A stretch of DNA of 12,061 bases. Origin: an uncultured Elusimicrobia bacterium (GTDB taxonomy: Bacteria; Elusimicrobiota; Elusimicrobia; UBA1565; UBA9628). How positions within the stretch are numbered: the stretch's first letter is position 1; each line of letters begins with the position of its first letter. Positions 5,623 through 12,061 of this stretch are shown in pieces. Position numbers and translations under genes: made by a program. The notes under the pieces were generated by a model, which saw nothing but the letters and a program-made list of their open reading frames with translations, made no database searches and was not told where the DNA came from. The DNA is taken from positions 1-12,061 of the forward strand of contig CAIQSZ010000161.1 in NCBI GenBank assembly GCA_903874575.1. Reading direction: 5' to 3'.

Positions 5623-6456
5623 TCAGTTCTTGACGGGGAACAGCTCCTCGACGTGACGTAGCAGGCGCGCCGGGTCGATGGGGCTGTCGATGAAGGCCGC
5701 GACGTTCGTCGCGTCGGCGAATGCCGCGCGCAGGGCCCGGTTCGGGGTGACGACGAGGACGCGGATCGAGTGCGTCAGCGGCTCGAGTTCCAAGCGGGCG
5801 TTGATCATGGAGCCGGAGCCGAAGTCGATCTGCGCGTCCAGGATGATGAGATTCGGGCGCAGGGTGTTGAGGCTCAGCGAGCCGCCGTCGAGTCCCAGAA
5901 CGCTCATCGTCTCGGCGCCGTCGCGTGCCTCGGCGACGTGAAAGCCCTTCCTTTCCAGAGTCCCGCGGATGAGCGCTCGGTCTTCCTCCTTTTCGCCGAT
6001 GATCAAGACGGTCCCACGCGCCGGCCGGGGCCCGGGAGACGACGTCTCGGCGGGCGCCTCGTGGAGCTGGAAGGCGGGGCTCGCTTCGCCTTTGAGCATG
6101 TCCGCGATGAGTCCCAGGAATTCGTCCTTCTTGTAAGGCTTGGGCAGGTAGTAGGCGTTGACGTCCGCTCCGACGGTCGCCGCGATAAGTTCCTTGGGGA
6201 CGGCGCTCAGGATGACGATGGGCGTGGACTGCGTATGCCCCGAGAGGCGCAGGCGCTGGAAGAAGGTCGCGCCGCCTCCGGCGGGGAACATGAAGTCCGA
6301 GACGATGAGATCGGGCGGGGAGGCCTTCGCGGCCTGCATGGCCTGGACGCCGTCCTTGACCCAGGTGACTTGGTAGCCGGCGCCGCGCAACGCGTGGGAG
6401 ACGAGCATTCCCATGTCGGGGTCGTCCTCGACCAAGAGCAGTTTCGCGGCCGCCAT
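5623..6456 (-). CDS. Double-receiver response regulator, second domain degenerate
   Basis: The 277-residue protein has two CheY-like receiver domains and no DNA-binding or enzymatic output. Domain 1 (about 5-122) is intact: acidic pocket E10-D11-D12, phospho-acceptor D54 in LIVSDFMFP, S84, and K106 in LPKPY. A linker rich in Pro, Ser and Ala follows (124-147). Domain 2 (about 148-275) keeps D207 in LIILDAQ and T237, but EKEED replaces the usual acidic pair and DSPID (257-261) has Ser where the invariant Lys-Pro lysine belongs. It is probably a pseudo-receiver or altered switch. No histidine kinase is in the window. ATG 6456 is chosen over TTG 6471 because TATACT lies 6 nt upstream and the receiver begins at once. 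It is 34 nt downstream of the SPFH gene. Confidence 0.88.
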   Translation of the reverse strand: MAAAKLLLVEDDPDMGMLVSHALRGAGYQVTWVKDGVQAMQAAKASPPDLIVSDFMFPAGGGATFFQRLRLSGHTQSTPIVILSAVPKELIAATVGADVNAYYLPKPYKKDEFLGLIADMLKGEASPAFQLHEAPAETSSPGPRPARGTVLIIGEKEEDRALIRGTLERKGFHVAEARDGAETMSVLGLDGGSLSLNTLRPNLIILDAQIDFGSGSMINARLELEPLTHSIRVLVVTPNRALRAAFADATNVAAFIDSPIDPARLLRHVEELFPVKN

Positions 6457-6462
6457 GCGTGC

Positions 6463-6468
6463 AGTATA
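6463..6468 (-). promoter_or_regulatory. -10 element, leaderless geometry, response regulator
   Basis: On the minus strand TATACT is followed by 6 nt (GCACGC) and then the ATG at 6456. No Shine-Dalgarno is present in the gap. No good -35 is visible at 16-18 nt in the GC-rich sequence upstream. The gene may have its own promoter and also be read from the SPFH transcript. Confidence 0.45.
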
Positions 6469-6490
6469 CAAAACGGACGGCGGCGCGGCG

Positions 6491-7390
6491 TCAGGGTTTG
6501 CGCAGGTCTATGAAGGGAGTCGAGCCGCCGGTGACCGTGGGCAAGGTCCCGTTCCACTTGTCGATCGCGCGGTAGTTGACCAAGGTCGCGCTCAGCGAGG
6601 ACTGCAGCAGACGGTTGGCCTCGGCCTGCGCCTTCGCGCGGACCAGCACGGACTGGGCCTCGCCTTGCGCCTGGGCCACGGCGGCTTTGGCCAGCGTCTC
6701 CTGCTTCTGAAGCTCGTACTCCGCCTGCTGGGCCTGCTGCTGGGCGGCCATCTTCTGCTGCATCTGGTTCTCGATGGCGGGGGGGAGGTGGCTGGCGCCC
6801 AGGTTGACCTTGTCCAGGCTGAAGCCCATCTTGGCCAGCTCGCCCTGGAGCTTCTGCTCGATGGCGGCCTGCAGTTCTCCGCGCTTGGCGGAGATGATCT
6901 CCGACAGCGACATCTGGCCGGCGGCGTTCTGCGCGACGGTGATGATGGTGCGGCGGATGAAGGTGTTTTCGATCTCGTCGACCGGGGCGCCGCGGAAGGA
7001 GCGGAACACCTCGGCGGCGCGCTCCTGGGTGGTGTTGTAGGTGACCGAGATATCCTGCCGGATGTGCTGACCCTCGCGCGTGGGCAGGTCGATGGAATCG
7101 TCGATCGGGGACGAGCCTTCGGCGGAGCGCATGACCATGGTGTAGGTGCGCAGGGCGGTGGGGTAGCTTTGCACGCGGGTGACCCACGGCATGCGCACGG
7201 CCATGCCTTGGCCGACGGTGCGCAGGGAGCCGGTCCATATGTTGAAGATGACTCCCGTGTAGCCGGGGGAGATGACCGTGTACGAGCTCATCACGACGGT
7301 CAGCGCGACGAACGCGAGAGCGGCGGTGAAGAGGCGGCTCCCCATCTTCGCGGCGAATTCCGGGTCCGACGGCAGTTCCACCTTGGCCAT
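6491..7390 (-). CDS. SPFH-domain (prohibitin/stomatin-like) membrane protein
   Basis: The 299-residue product has one N-terminal membrane helix (about 19-37, SRLFTAALAFVALTVVMSS). The SPFH core (about 40-200) includes VISPGYTGVIFN, the PTREGQHIRQDISVTY strand segment, and ENTFIRRTIITVAQN. A long Ala/Gln-rich coiled coil follows (about 205-265). The tail YRAIDKWNGTLPTVTGG is typical of bacterial prohibitin-like proteins. Such proteins form ring or cage oligomers on membranes and organise partner proteins or proteases. The ATG start is supported by AAGGAG at 7396-7401, 5 nt upstream. That site immediately precedes the stop codon of the small upstream gene, only 2 nt from this ATG, so translation of the two is probably coupled. 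Confidence 0.93.
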   Translation of the reverse strand: MAKVELPSDPEFAAKMGSRLFTAALAFVALTVVMSSYTVISPGYTGVIFNIWTGSLRTVGQGMAVRMPWVTRVQSYPTALRTYTMVMRSAEGSSPIDDSIDLPTREGQHIRQDISVTYNTTQERAAEVFRSFRGAPVDEIENTFIRRTIITVAQNAAGQMSLSEIISAKRGELQAAIEQKLQGELAKMGFSLDKVNLGASHLPPAIENQMQQKMAAQQQAQQAEYELQKQETLAKAAVAQAQGEAQSVLVRAKAQAEANRLLQSSLSATLVNYRAIDKWNGTLPTVTGGSTPFIDLRKP

Positions 7391-7392
7391 GG

Positions 7393-7575
7393 TCACTCCT
7401 TGGTCTTCTTGCGGTCGCGGGGCACGATCTCCGCGTCCACGATGTCCGCCTTCGCCGGATCCAGCCGGCGCAGAATCCAGCCTTCGACGCGGCGCCGCAA
7501 GGGCTCGAAGAGGCGGTACAGCGCCCAGGCGAAAAAGGCCAGCGCGACGAACTCGGCGAGCGTTTGCGGGATCAT
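7393..7575 (-). CDS. 60-residue single-pass membrane protein, SPFH partner candidate
   Basis: This small protein has a hydrophobic N-terminal helix (about 7-23, AEFVALAFFAWALYRLF), a basic amphipathic stretch (EPLRRRVEGWILRRLD) and a charged tail ending in RDRKKTKE. I do not recognise a family. It is judged real because it ends 2 nt before the SPFH start, its last codons form the SPFH ribosome-binding site, and its composition is that of a membrane protein. The position is reminiscent of NfeD-like partners of SPFH proteins, but it has no NfeD domain. No clear Shine-Dalgarno precedes the ATG; CACAAT lies 9 nt upstream as a weak -10. Confidence 0.7.
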   Translation of the reverse strand: MIPQTLAEFVALAFFAWALYRLFEPLRRRVEGWILRRLDPAKADIVDAEIVPRDRKKTKE

Positions 7576-7622
7576 CGAGACTTAATTGTGCCATAATCCG
7601 CAGCCGGTAAAAAATCGATTGC

Positions 7623-7645
7623 GCGGCCTTGCGCGCGCGGGCCGC
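7623..7645. repeat. GC-rich inverted repeat in the 7576-7663 divergent gap
   Basis: GCGGCC (7623-7628) pairs with GGCCGC (7640-7645) around an 11-nt spacer that is itself alternating GC. It overlaps the -35 of the rightward gene and could act as an operator. Such arms also arise easily in GC-rich DNA, so the call is weak. The rest of this 88-bp gap holds only promoter candidates. Confidence 0.25.
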
Positions 7646-7657
7646 CGGGCTTATACT
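7629..7657 (+). promoter_or_regulatory. Predicted promoter, leaderless geometry, orphan membrane protein
   Basis: TTGCGC (7629-7634), a 17-nt spacer and TATACT (7652-7657) are followed by 6 nt and the ATG at 7664. Transcription would start at the start codon. No Shine-Dalgarno is present. Confidence 0.5.
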
Positions 7658-7663
7658 GAGCGT

Positions 7664-8299
7664 ATGGCCCCCACGGTCAAGGAAGCATTGAGAATGGCGA
7701 ACGAGGCGATCGAGACCGCATGCGGCCTGGCGGTCATCGTCGTCGTCTCCTACGTCATCTTGTTCGCGGACTTCAGCGGCAACGGCCGCCTGATCGATTC
7801 GGCCAGAGGCGCCGTCCAGGAAGCGCTGGGCGTGACGCCCGATCCCGGACCCGTGCCGGTGCGAGCCCGGATCGTTCCCGTCCGTCCGGAGGATGAGAGG
7901 GAGATGTATAACCGCATGCTCGCCGTGCCCGACGTCGGCGACAAGGATATTCGGGTGTCCGTGGTGGCGGCCGATCAGCCGCGTCCGTTGGAGCCGGTGG
8001 CGGAGGTTTCGACCGGCGGCGCCGCGGGCCCGGGCAAGGACTGGCGCAAGCATTTATCCACGCGGCTGCGCTCGGTTACGGTTTATGGCCGCGGGGAGCA
8101 GGCCGGCTTCACCTCGGCGGCGGGCTTCTCGGGCAATAGGGGGGGCATTTCGAATGCGGCGGTTTCCGTTCCAACCCCGGCGGCCGCGGACTCCGCCTTC
8201 AGCCGCGGGGCCGCCGCTCCGGCGCAGGCTCGTCCCGGGGTCTCCGACCACGTGGTGCGCGCCGGCGCTCCGGCCGACGGCGTGCGCAACTTCCGCTAG
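7664..8299 (+). CDS. Unrecognised single-pass membrane protein
   Basis: The 211-residue product has a short cytoplasmic-like N-terminus (MAPTVKEALRMANEAIETA), one strong membrane helix (about 20-36, CGLAVIVVVSYVILFAD), and a long low-complexity C-terminal region rich in Ala, Gly, Pro, Val and Arg. The middle part (about 60-100) carries Val-Pro and acidic segments that could be structured. No family or catalytic motif is visible. ATG 7664 fits the TATACT-6-ATG promoter and gives an amphipathic helix before the membrane segment. It is divergent from the SPFH operon and ends 10 nt from the alaS stop. A cell-envelope role is only a guess from the topology. Confidence 0.7.
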   Translation: MAPTVKEALRMANEAIETACGLAVIVVVSYVILFADFSGNGRLIDSARGAVQEALGVTPDPGPVPVRARIVPVRPEDEREMYNRMLAVPDVGDKDIRVSVVAADQPRPLEPVAEVSTGGAAGPGKDWRKHLSTRLRSVTVYGRGEQAGFTSAAGFSGNRGGISNAAVSVPTPAAADSAFSRGAAAPAQARPGVSDHVVRAGAPADGVRNFR

Positions 8300-8309
8300 G
8301 CCGCCGCGG

Positions 8310-10904
8310 TCAGCGCGGGATAAGGGCCGTCAGGCTCGCGACGGTCTTATCCCAATCGGTCTCGCAGGCGCCGCCCTGGGCGAAGTCGGCCCGTCCGCCC
8401 GCGGAGCCGCCGTTGGCGGACGCGAACGCCTTCGCGATGCTGGCGGCGTCCACGCCTTTGGCGGCCAGGTCCGGCGTGGCGGCCAGCACGAAGCTGAGCT
8501 TGCCCGCGCCCGACGCGGCCAGGAAGACCAGCCCGGAGCCGACCTCGGTCTTGATCTTGTCCGAGAGCCCGCGCAGGGACTTGGGGTCCGCTCCGGCAAG
8601 GCGCTGGACGCAGATTTTTACGCCGTTGACCTCGAGCGTCTTCTTGCCGGCTTCGGCCTGCGCGGCCAGCTTCTCGGCTTTGAGCGCGCCCAATCGGCTT
8701 TCAAGCTGTTTGACGCCGTCGATCTCGGCGGAGACCTTGCCGCCTAGCGTCTCGATGGCGGAGATCAGTTCGTCGCGGTAAACCTTCTGCGCGGCCTCGG
8801 CCTTCGCCTTCGCGGCGCGCTGGGCGGCGGCGAACTCCTGGACGGCCGCCCCCGCCAGCGCCTCGATGCGGCGCACGCCGGCCGACGCCGAGGCCTCGCG
8901 CACGATCTTGAACGCGGCGATCTCGGAGGTGTTCGTCACGTGGGTGCCGCCGCACAGTTCCAGGCTGAAGCGGTCCTTCGGGTCCTCCCAGCCCCGCGCG
9001 CCGATGAGCAGGAAGCGCGGGTTGTCGCCGTAGTCCTCTCCGAGGAGCGTGGTCGCGCCGAAGTCGGCGACCTTGGAAATCGGGTGGCACTTCGGCCGGA
9101 CCGGATGCGCGGCCTTGATCTCGTCGTTGACGACGGCTTCGATCTTCGCGATCTGTTCCGGGGTGAGCGCCTGAGGATGCGTGAAGTCGAAGCGCAGCTT
9201 ATCGGGCCCCACGTAAGAGCCGGCCTGGCGGACGTGATTTCCCAGCACGCGCTTGAGCGCCTCGTTCATCAGGTGGGTGGCGGTGTGGTGCGGAACGACG
9301 CGCGCGCGGCGCGCGGAGTCCACGCGGACGAGCACGGTCGCGCCCAGGGGCAGGGTCGCGTCGCCTTCCAAGACGTGCACGAACACCCCGTTCTGTTTCT
9401 GGGTGTCGACCACGCGGGCCAGCACGGTCAGGCCGTCGGCGGAGACGATGTCGCCGGTGTCCGCGACTTGTCCTCCACCCTCGGCGTAACAGGTGGTTCT
9501 ATTCAGCGCCAGCAGGCCGGGCGCGGAGGCGACGATTTCCGCGGCCGTCTCCAGCGCGTCGTAGCCCAGGAACTCGGTCCTCGGCGCGGTCGCCACGACG
9601 GCGGCCAGATTCTTCTCGCCGGAGCCCTTCCACGACGCGCGCGCGATCTCGTTGGCTTTCTCCTGCGCGGCCTTGAAGCCGTCGGCGTCCACGGCGACGC
9701 CTCTCGGCTGCAGGATTTCCTGCACCATCTCGAGAGGGAAGCCGAAGGTCTCGTACAGGCGGAACGCCTGCTCGCCGGAGAGAGTATTCCCGGTCTTTTC
9801 CAGCATCTTATCGAGTTCGGCCTCGCCGGAATGGAGGGTCTCCAAGAACTTCGTCTCTTCGGCCCTCATCACGGCCCGCACCTGCGCGGCGGCGGCGGGC
9901 AGCTCCGGGTAGCCGGGCGCGAAGATGTCGATGACGGCGGGCACCAGCTCGCTCAGGAACGGTTTGTCGTAGCCCATCAGCTGGCCGTAGCGCGCGGCGC
10001 GGCGCACCAGGCGGCGCAGGACGTAGCCGCGCTCGACGTTCGAGGGGATGATGCCCTCGCTCATCAGCATGGTCGCCGCCCTCGCGTGGTCGGCGATGAC
10101 CCGGTAGCCCAGCTGGTTCTTGGGGTCCTGAGGATCGGTTTTCAGGATGGACGCGGCCTTCTCCACGATGGGCCGGAAGAGATCCGTCTGGAACGGCGAG
10201 GTCTTGCCCTGCGCGCAGAAGGCCAGGCGCTCCAGGCCCATGCCGGTGTCGATGCAGGGCCGCGCCAGCGGCTTCAGCGAGCCGTCGGGCTGACGGTCGA
10301 ACCCGGTGAACACCAGGTTCCATATCTCGATGTAGCGGTCGCCGTCGCCGCCGACCACGTCGTCCTTGCCGGAGGCGGACTGCGGCCCCAGGTCGTAGTA
10401 GATCTCCGAGCACGGGCCGCACGGGCCCGTCGGCCCCATGTTCCAGAAGTTGGTGTCCTCGCCCAGCTTCTTGGCGGCGTTGGGCGCGCCGGCCTTCCTC
10501 CACAGCTCGACGGCCTCGTCGTCGGCCTCGAAGACGGTCGGGTATAGGCGCCTCGGGTCCAGGCCCGCTTCCTTCGTCAGAAACTCCCACGCCCATGCCA
10601 CCGCTTCCTTTTTAAAGTAGTCGCCGAACGAGAAATTGCCCAGCATCTCGAAGAAGGTGAGATGGCGCAGGGTCGTGCCCACGCGCTCGATGTCCGTGGT
10701 GCGGAAGCACTTCTGAGACGAGGTCGCGCGAGACAGATCCTTCTTGAGTCCCAGAAAGTAAGGCTTGAACGGCACCATGCCCGCCGAGTTGAACATCAAC
10801 GTCGCGTCGCCCTGCGGCACGATCGGCGTCGAGGCGCGCAGCGCGTGTCCGTTCTTGACGAAAAAATCGAGGTACGACTTGCGGAGTTCGGAGGAGCTCT
10901 TCAT
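8310..10904 (-). CDS. alaS: Alanyl-tRNA synthetase
   Basis: The 864-residue length is near the bacterial norm of about 875. The enzyme charges tRNA-Ala in the cytoplasm. The class II catalytic core occupies about 1-240, with motif 2-like FRTTDIERVGTTLRHLTFFEMLG (67-89) and GMGLERLAF (221-229). The tRNA-recognition helical domain follows, with YVLRRLVRRAARYG (294-307). The editing domain has zinc ligands H540 and H544 (HHTATH) and C651 and H655 (CGGTH). The C-terminal domain ends with the Gly-rich GGSAGGRADFAQGG motif (832-845). Nothing essential appears missing. It starts 6 nt after the SEC-C gene's stop codon. A weak AAGG lies 3 nt before the ATG, so co-transcription and re-initiation are likely. 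Confidence 0.98.
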   Translation of the reverse strand: MKSSSELRKSYLDFFVKNGHALRASTPIVPQGDATLMFNSAGMVPFKPYFLGLKKDLSRATSSQKCFRTTDIERVGTTLRHLTFFEMLGNFSFGDYFKKEAVAWAWEFLTKEAGLDPRRLYPTVFEADDEAVELWRKAGAPNAAKKLGEDTNFWNMGPTGPCGPCSEIYYDLGPQSASGKDDVVGGDGDRYIEIWNLVFTGFDRQPDGSLKPLARPCIDTGMGLERLAFCAQGKTSPFQTDLFRPIVEKAASILKTDPQDPKNQLGYRVIADHARAATMLMSEGIIPSNVERGYVLRRLVRRAARYGQLMGYDKPFLSELVPAVIDIFAPGYPELPAAAAQVRAVMRAEETKFLETLHSGEAELDKMLEKTGNTLSGEQAFRLYETFGFPLEMVQEILQPRGVAVDADGFKAAQEKANEIARASWKGSGEKNLAAVVATAPRTEFLGYDALETAAEIVASAPGLLALNRTTCYAEGGGQVADTGDIVSADGLTVLARVVDTQKQNGVFVHVLEGDATLPLGATVLVRVDSARRARVVPHHTATHLMNEALKRVLGNHVRQAGSYVGPDKLRFDFTHPQALTPEQIAKIEAVVNDEIKAAHPVRPKCHPISKVADFGATTLLGEDYGDNPRFLLIGARGWEDPKDRFSLELCGGTHVTNTSEIAAFKIVREASASAGVRRIEALAGAAVQEFAAAQRAAKAKAEAAQKVYRDELISAIETLGGKVSAEIDGVKQLESRLGALKAEKLAAQAEAGKKTLEVNGVKICVQRLAGADPKSLRGLSDKIKTEVGSGLVFLAASGAGKLSFVLAATPDLAAKGVDAASIAKAFASANGGSAGGRADFAQGGACETDWDKTVASLTALIPR

Positions 10905-10910
10905 GCGCCT

Positions 10911-11414
10911 TTAGGCGTCTTTGCCGTGGCACTTCTTGAACTTTTTTCCGGCGCCGCAGTGGCAGGGATCGTTGCGGCCGACGTCGGGTCCGGACTTCAC
11001 AAAGGTGTCGGGCTTGGGGGATTTGCCGTCCACGAAGGTCCAGGCGCCTTTCTCCTTGCGGAAGGTGGCGATCTCGCGGTGCTCGTGGCTGCGGCCGCCG
11101 GTCTCGAAACGGGCGACGAAGCTGACGACGCCGGTGTCGTCGGACGCGGCGCCGTTCTTGACCGCGAGGATTTCCAGCCCTTGCCACTTGGCTTCCTTCG
11201 CCCATTTTTCGGAGGCCTTGCGGTCGAAGTCGGCTTTGCTTTCGGGGGCGTGGGTCCGCTCGATGAAATCGATGTTCGACTTGGTGTAGCAGGTATAGCG
11301 CGCGCGCATGAGCGCTTCGGCGGTCGCGGCGGGCGATTTCCCGGAGACGACGGGCTCGCAGCAGGCGGCGTACGCCTTGGCGGAGCCGCAGGGGCAGTCG
11401 GTGGCGGTGGTCAT
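10911..11414 (-). CDS. YchJ-like protein with SEC-C zinc motifs at both ends
   Basis: The 167-residue product has an N-terminal SEC-C-type motif (C7, C9, C18, C19 in CPCGSAKAYAACC). A central NTF2-like domain of the YchJ/UPF0225 type (about 26-138) includes ALMRARYTCYTKSNIDFI. A C-terminal SEC-C motif has C151, C153, C162 and H163 (RNDPCHCGAGKKFKKCH). SEC-C motifs bind zinc and, in SecA, mediate contacts with SecB and ribosomes; the role of YchJ-type proteins is not settled. It is the first gene of the alaS transcript, 6 nt from the alaS start. TATAAT lies 6 nt before its ATG, with no Shine-Dalgarno, so the message is probably leaderless. Confidence 0.9.
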   Translation of the reverse strand: MTTATDCPCGSAKAYAACCEPVVSGKSPAATAEALMRARYTCYTKSNIDFIERTHAPESKADFDRKASEKWAKEAKWQGLEILAVKNGAASDDTGVVSFVARFETGGRSHEHREIATFRKEKGAWTFVDGKSPKPDTFVKSGPDVGRNDPCHCGAGKKFKKCHGKDA

Positions 11415-11420
11415 GCAGGG

Positions 11421-11426
11421 ATTATA
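11421..11426 (-). promoter_or_regulatory. Consensus -10, leaderless geometry, SEC-C/alaS operon
   Basis: On the minus strand a perfect TATAAT is followed by CCCTGC (6 nt) and the ATG at 11414. No Shine-Dalgarno and no obvious -35 at 17 nt are visible. It lies in a 51-bp divergent gap shared with the OmpR-type regulator promoter. Confidence 0.6.
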
Positions 11427-11454
11427 GCCGATGAAGAAGGGGCAGGGGAAATGT

Positions 11455-11460
11455 CATAAT
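11455..11460 (+). promoter_or_regulatory. -10 element, leaderless geometry, OmpR-type regulator
   Basis: CATAAT matches 5 of 6 consensus bases and is followed by GGGGC (5 nt) and the ATG at 11466. No Shine-Dalgarno in the usual position is visible. Confidence 0.45.
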
Positions 11461-11465
11461 GGGGC

Positions 11466-12061
11466 ATGGCGGCGCGCGCGAGGGTGCTGGTGGTCGACGA
11501 CGAGTCCGGGAACCGCCGCGTGTACGGCGACCTGCTCGAGGCCGAAGGCTACGCCGTGACGCGCGCGTCGTCCGGCGACGAGGCCTTCGCGAAGGCCGTG
11601 GAGTCGCCGCCGGACCTGGTGCTTTCCGACGTATCCATGCCCGACGGCGACGGGCTTTCTCTCCTGTCGCGGCTGCGCACGGAACAGAAAACCGCGCGCG
11701 TGCCGGTCGTCCTGATATCGGGCGTGCGCATCGACCCCGAGGAGCAGGCCGACGGCCTGGAGCAGGGCGCCGACGACTATCTGTCCAAGCCGGTGCCGCC
11801 CTCGCTCCTGCGCGCGAAAGTCGCCGCGGTCCTGCGCCGCTACGGCTCGGCCGAGGAGTTGGGCGACACGCTGAGGGTGCAAGGGTTGTCCATCGACGTG
11901 GCGGCGCGCATCGTCTCGGTCGCGGGCAAGCCGGTCGCGCTCACGCGCAAGGAGTTCGACCTGTTGACGACCTTCCTGCGCAAGCCGGGGCGCGTGCTGT
12001 CGATGCCGTTCCTGCTGGAGACGGTCTGGGGCTACGACCCCGCCGACTATTCGGATCCGCA
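11466..12061 (+). CDS. OmpR/PhoB-type response regulator, 3' end cut by window
   Basis: 198 codons are visible and the frame is open at the window edge. The receiver domain (about 5-125) has D11/D12, phospho-acceptor D55 in LVLSDVSMPDGDG, S85 and K108 (YLSKPV), so it should be phosphorylatable. The winged-helix output domain starts near 134, with ALTRKEFDLLTTFLRKPGRV (158-177) and ETVWGYDPADYSDP at the end. This is classical OmpR/PhoB sequence, and only the end of the DNA-binding domain is missing. A partner kinase probably lies downstream, outside the window. The ATG at 11466 is chosen because the receiver begins at once and CATAAT lies just upstream; ATG 11459 is out of frame. Confidence 0.93.
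   Translation, partial: MAARARVLVVDDESGNRRVYGDLLEAEGYAVTRASSGDEAFAKAVESPPDLVLSDVSMPDGDGLSLLSRLRTEQKTARVPVVLISGVRIDPEEQADGLEQGADDYLSKPVPPSLLRAKVAAVLRRYGSAEELGDTLRVQGLSIDVAARIVSVAGKPVALTRKEFDLLTTFLRKPGRVLSMPFLLETVWGYDPADYSDP

Noticed and set aside
5770..7585. Long rightward frames opposite the response regulator and SPFH genes
   Set aside because: Both lie opposite genes with clear motifs and ribosome-binding or promoter signals. The antisense products are low-complexity and GC-driven.
7391..8053. A long N-terminal extension of the SPFH frame up to 8053
   Set aside because: It runs across the small membrane-protein gene and the divergent intergenic region. AAGGAG and ATG at 7390, plus the membrane helix, fix the start.
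8940..10547. A 535-codon rightward open frame inside alaS
   Set aside because: It is antisense to conserved alaS catalytic and editing domains; composition is that of a shadow frame, with no domain and no start signal.

Overview
The window is GC-rich bacterial chromosomal DNA. It uses the standard code, with TGA, TAA and TAG all ending ordinary genes. The best taxonomic hint is the secreted protein at 4246-5079. It carries a 'VTLTTYYPAPSGVY' segment followed by a 'GNVGVGT..P..KLEVNG' module, a combination I associate with Elusimicrobiota and related deep-branching, GC-rich uncultured bacteria. That assignment is inference. Most genes are housekeeping or regulatory, and there is no insertion sequence, phage module or CRISPR array.

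Layout. (1) 1-158 may hold the last codons of an upstream gene, then a short AT-richer leader. (2) 159-1502 encodes a secreted protein whose frame is cut by one in-frame TGA at 1182-1184. Both halves read as one beta-sandwich-type protein, so this is probably a single disrupted or recoded gene. (3) 1513-4091 is a redox/metal module. A CoA-disulfide (persulfide) reductase with a fused rhodanese domain points left; a Fur-family repressor and a NifX-like metal/cluster-binding protein point right in a 4-nt-overlap operon. A perfect 9-1-9 palindrome of Fur-box type lies between them, over the -35 regions of both divergent promoters. (4) tRNA-Arg(CCG) at 4116-4190, then a strong hairpin. (5) 4246-5600 encodes two exported, cysteine-rich proteins: the TTYYP/tail-fibre-like protein and a Sel1/Hcp-type repeat protein. 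(6) 5623-7575, leftward: a 60-residue membrane protein, an SPFH/prohibitin-like protein and a double-receiver response regulator. (7) 7664-8299: an orphan single-pass membrane protein. (8) 8310-11414, leftward: a YchJ-like SEC-C protein and alanyl-tRNA synthetase. (9) 11466 to the end: an OmpR/PhoB-type response regulator, cut by the window edge.

A cross-cutting feature is transcription architecture. Five genes with no Shine-Dalgarno sequence have a -10-like hexamer 5-6 nt before the ATG (3271, 6456, 7664, 11414, 11466), the geometry of leaderless mRNAs. Several genes inside operons (NifX-like, SPFH, Sel1), and the reductase with its predicted 33-nt leader, have clear Shine-Dalgarno sites. 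I saw no classical hairpin-plus-T-tract terminator. The three convergent gene pairs are separated by only 10-22 nt.

No stretch longer than about 160 bp lacks a gene. The non-coding gaps are 1-158, 3184-3270, 4092-4245 (tRNA) and 7576-7663, and all are described below.
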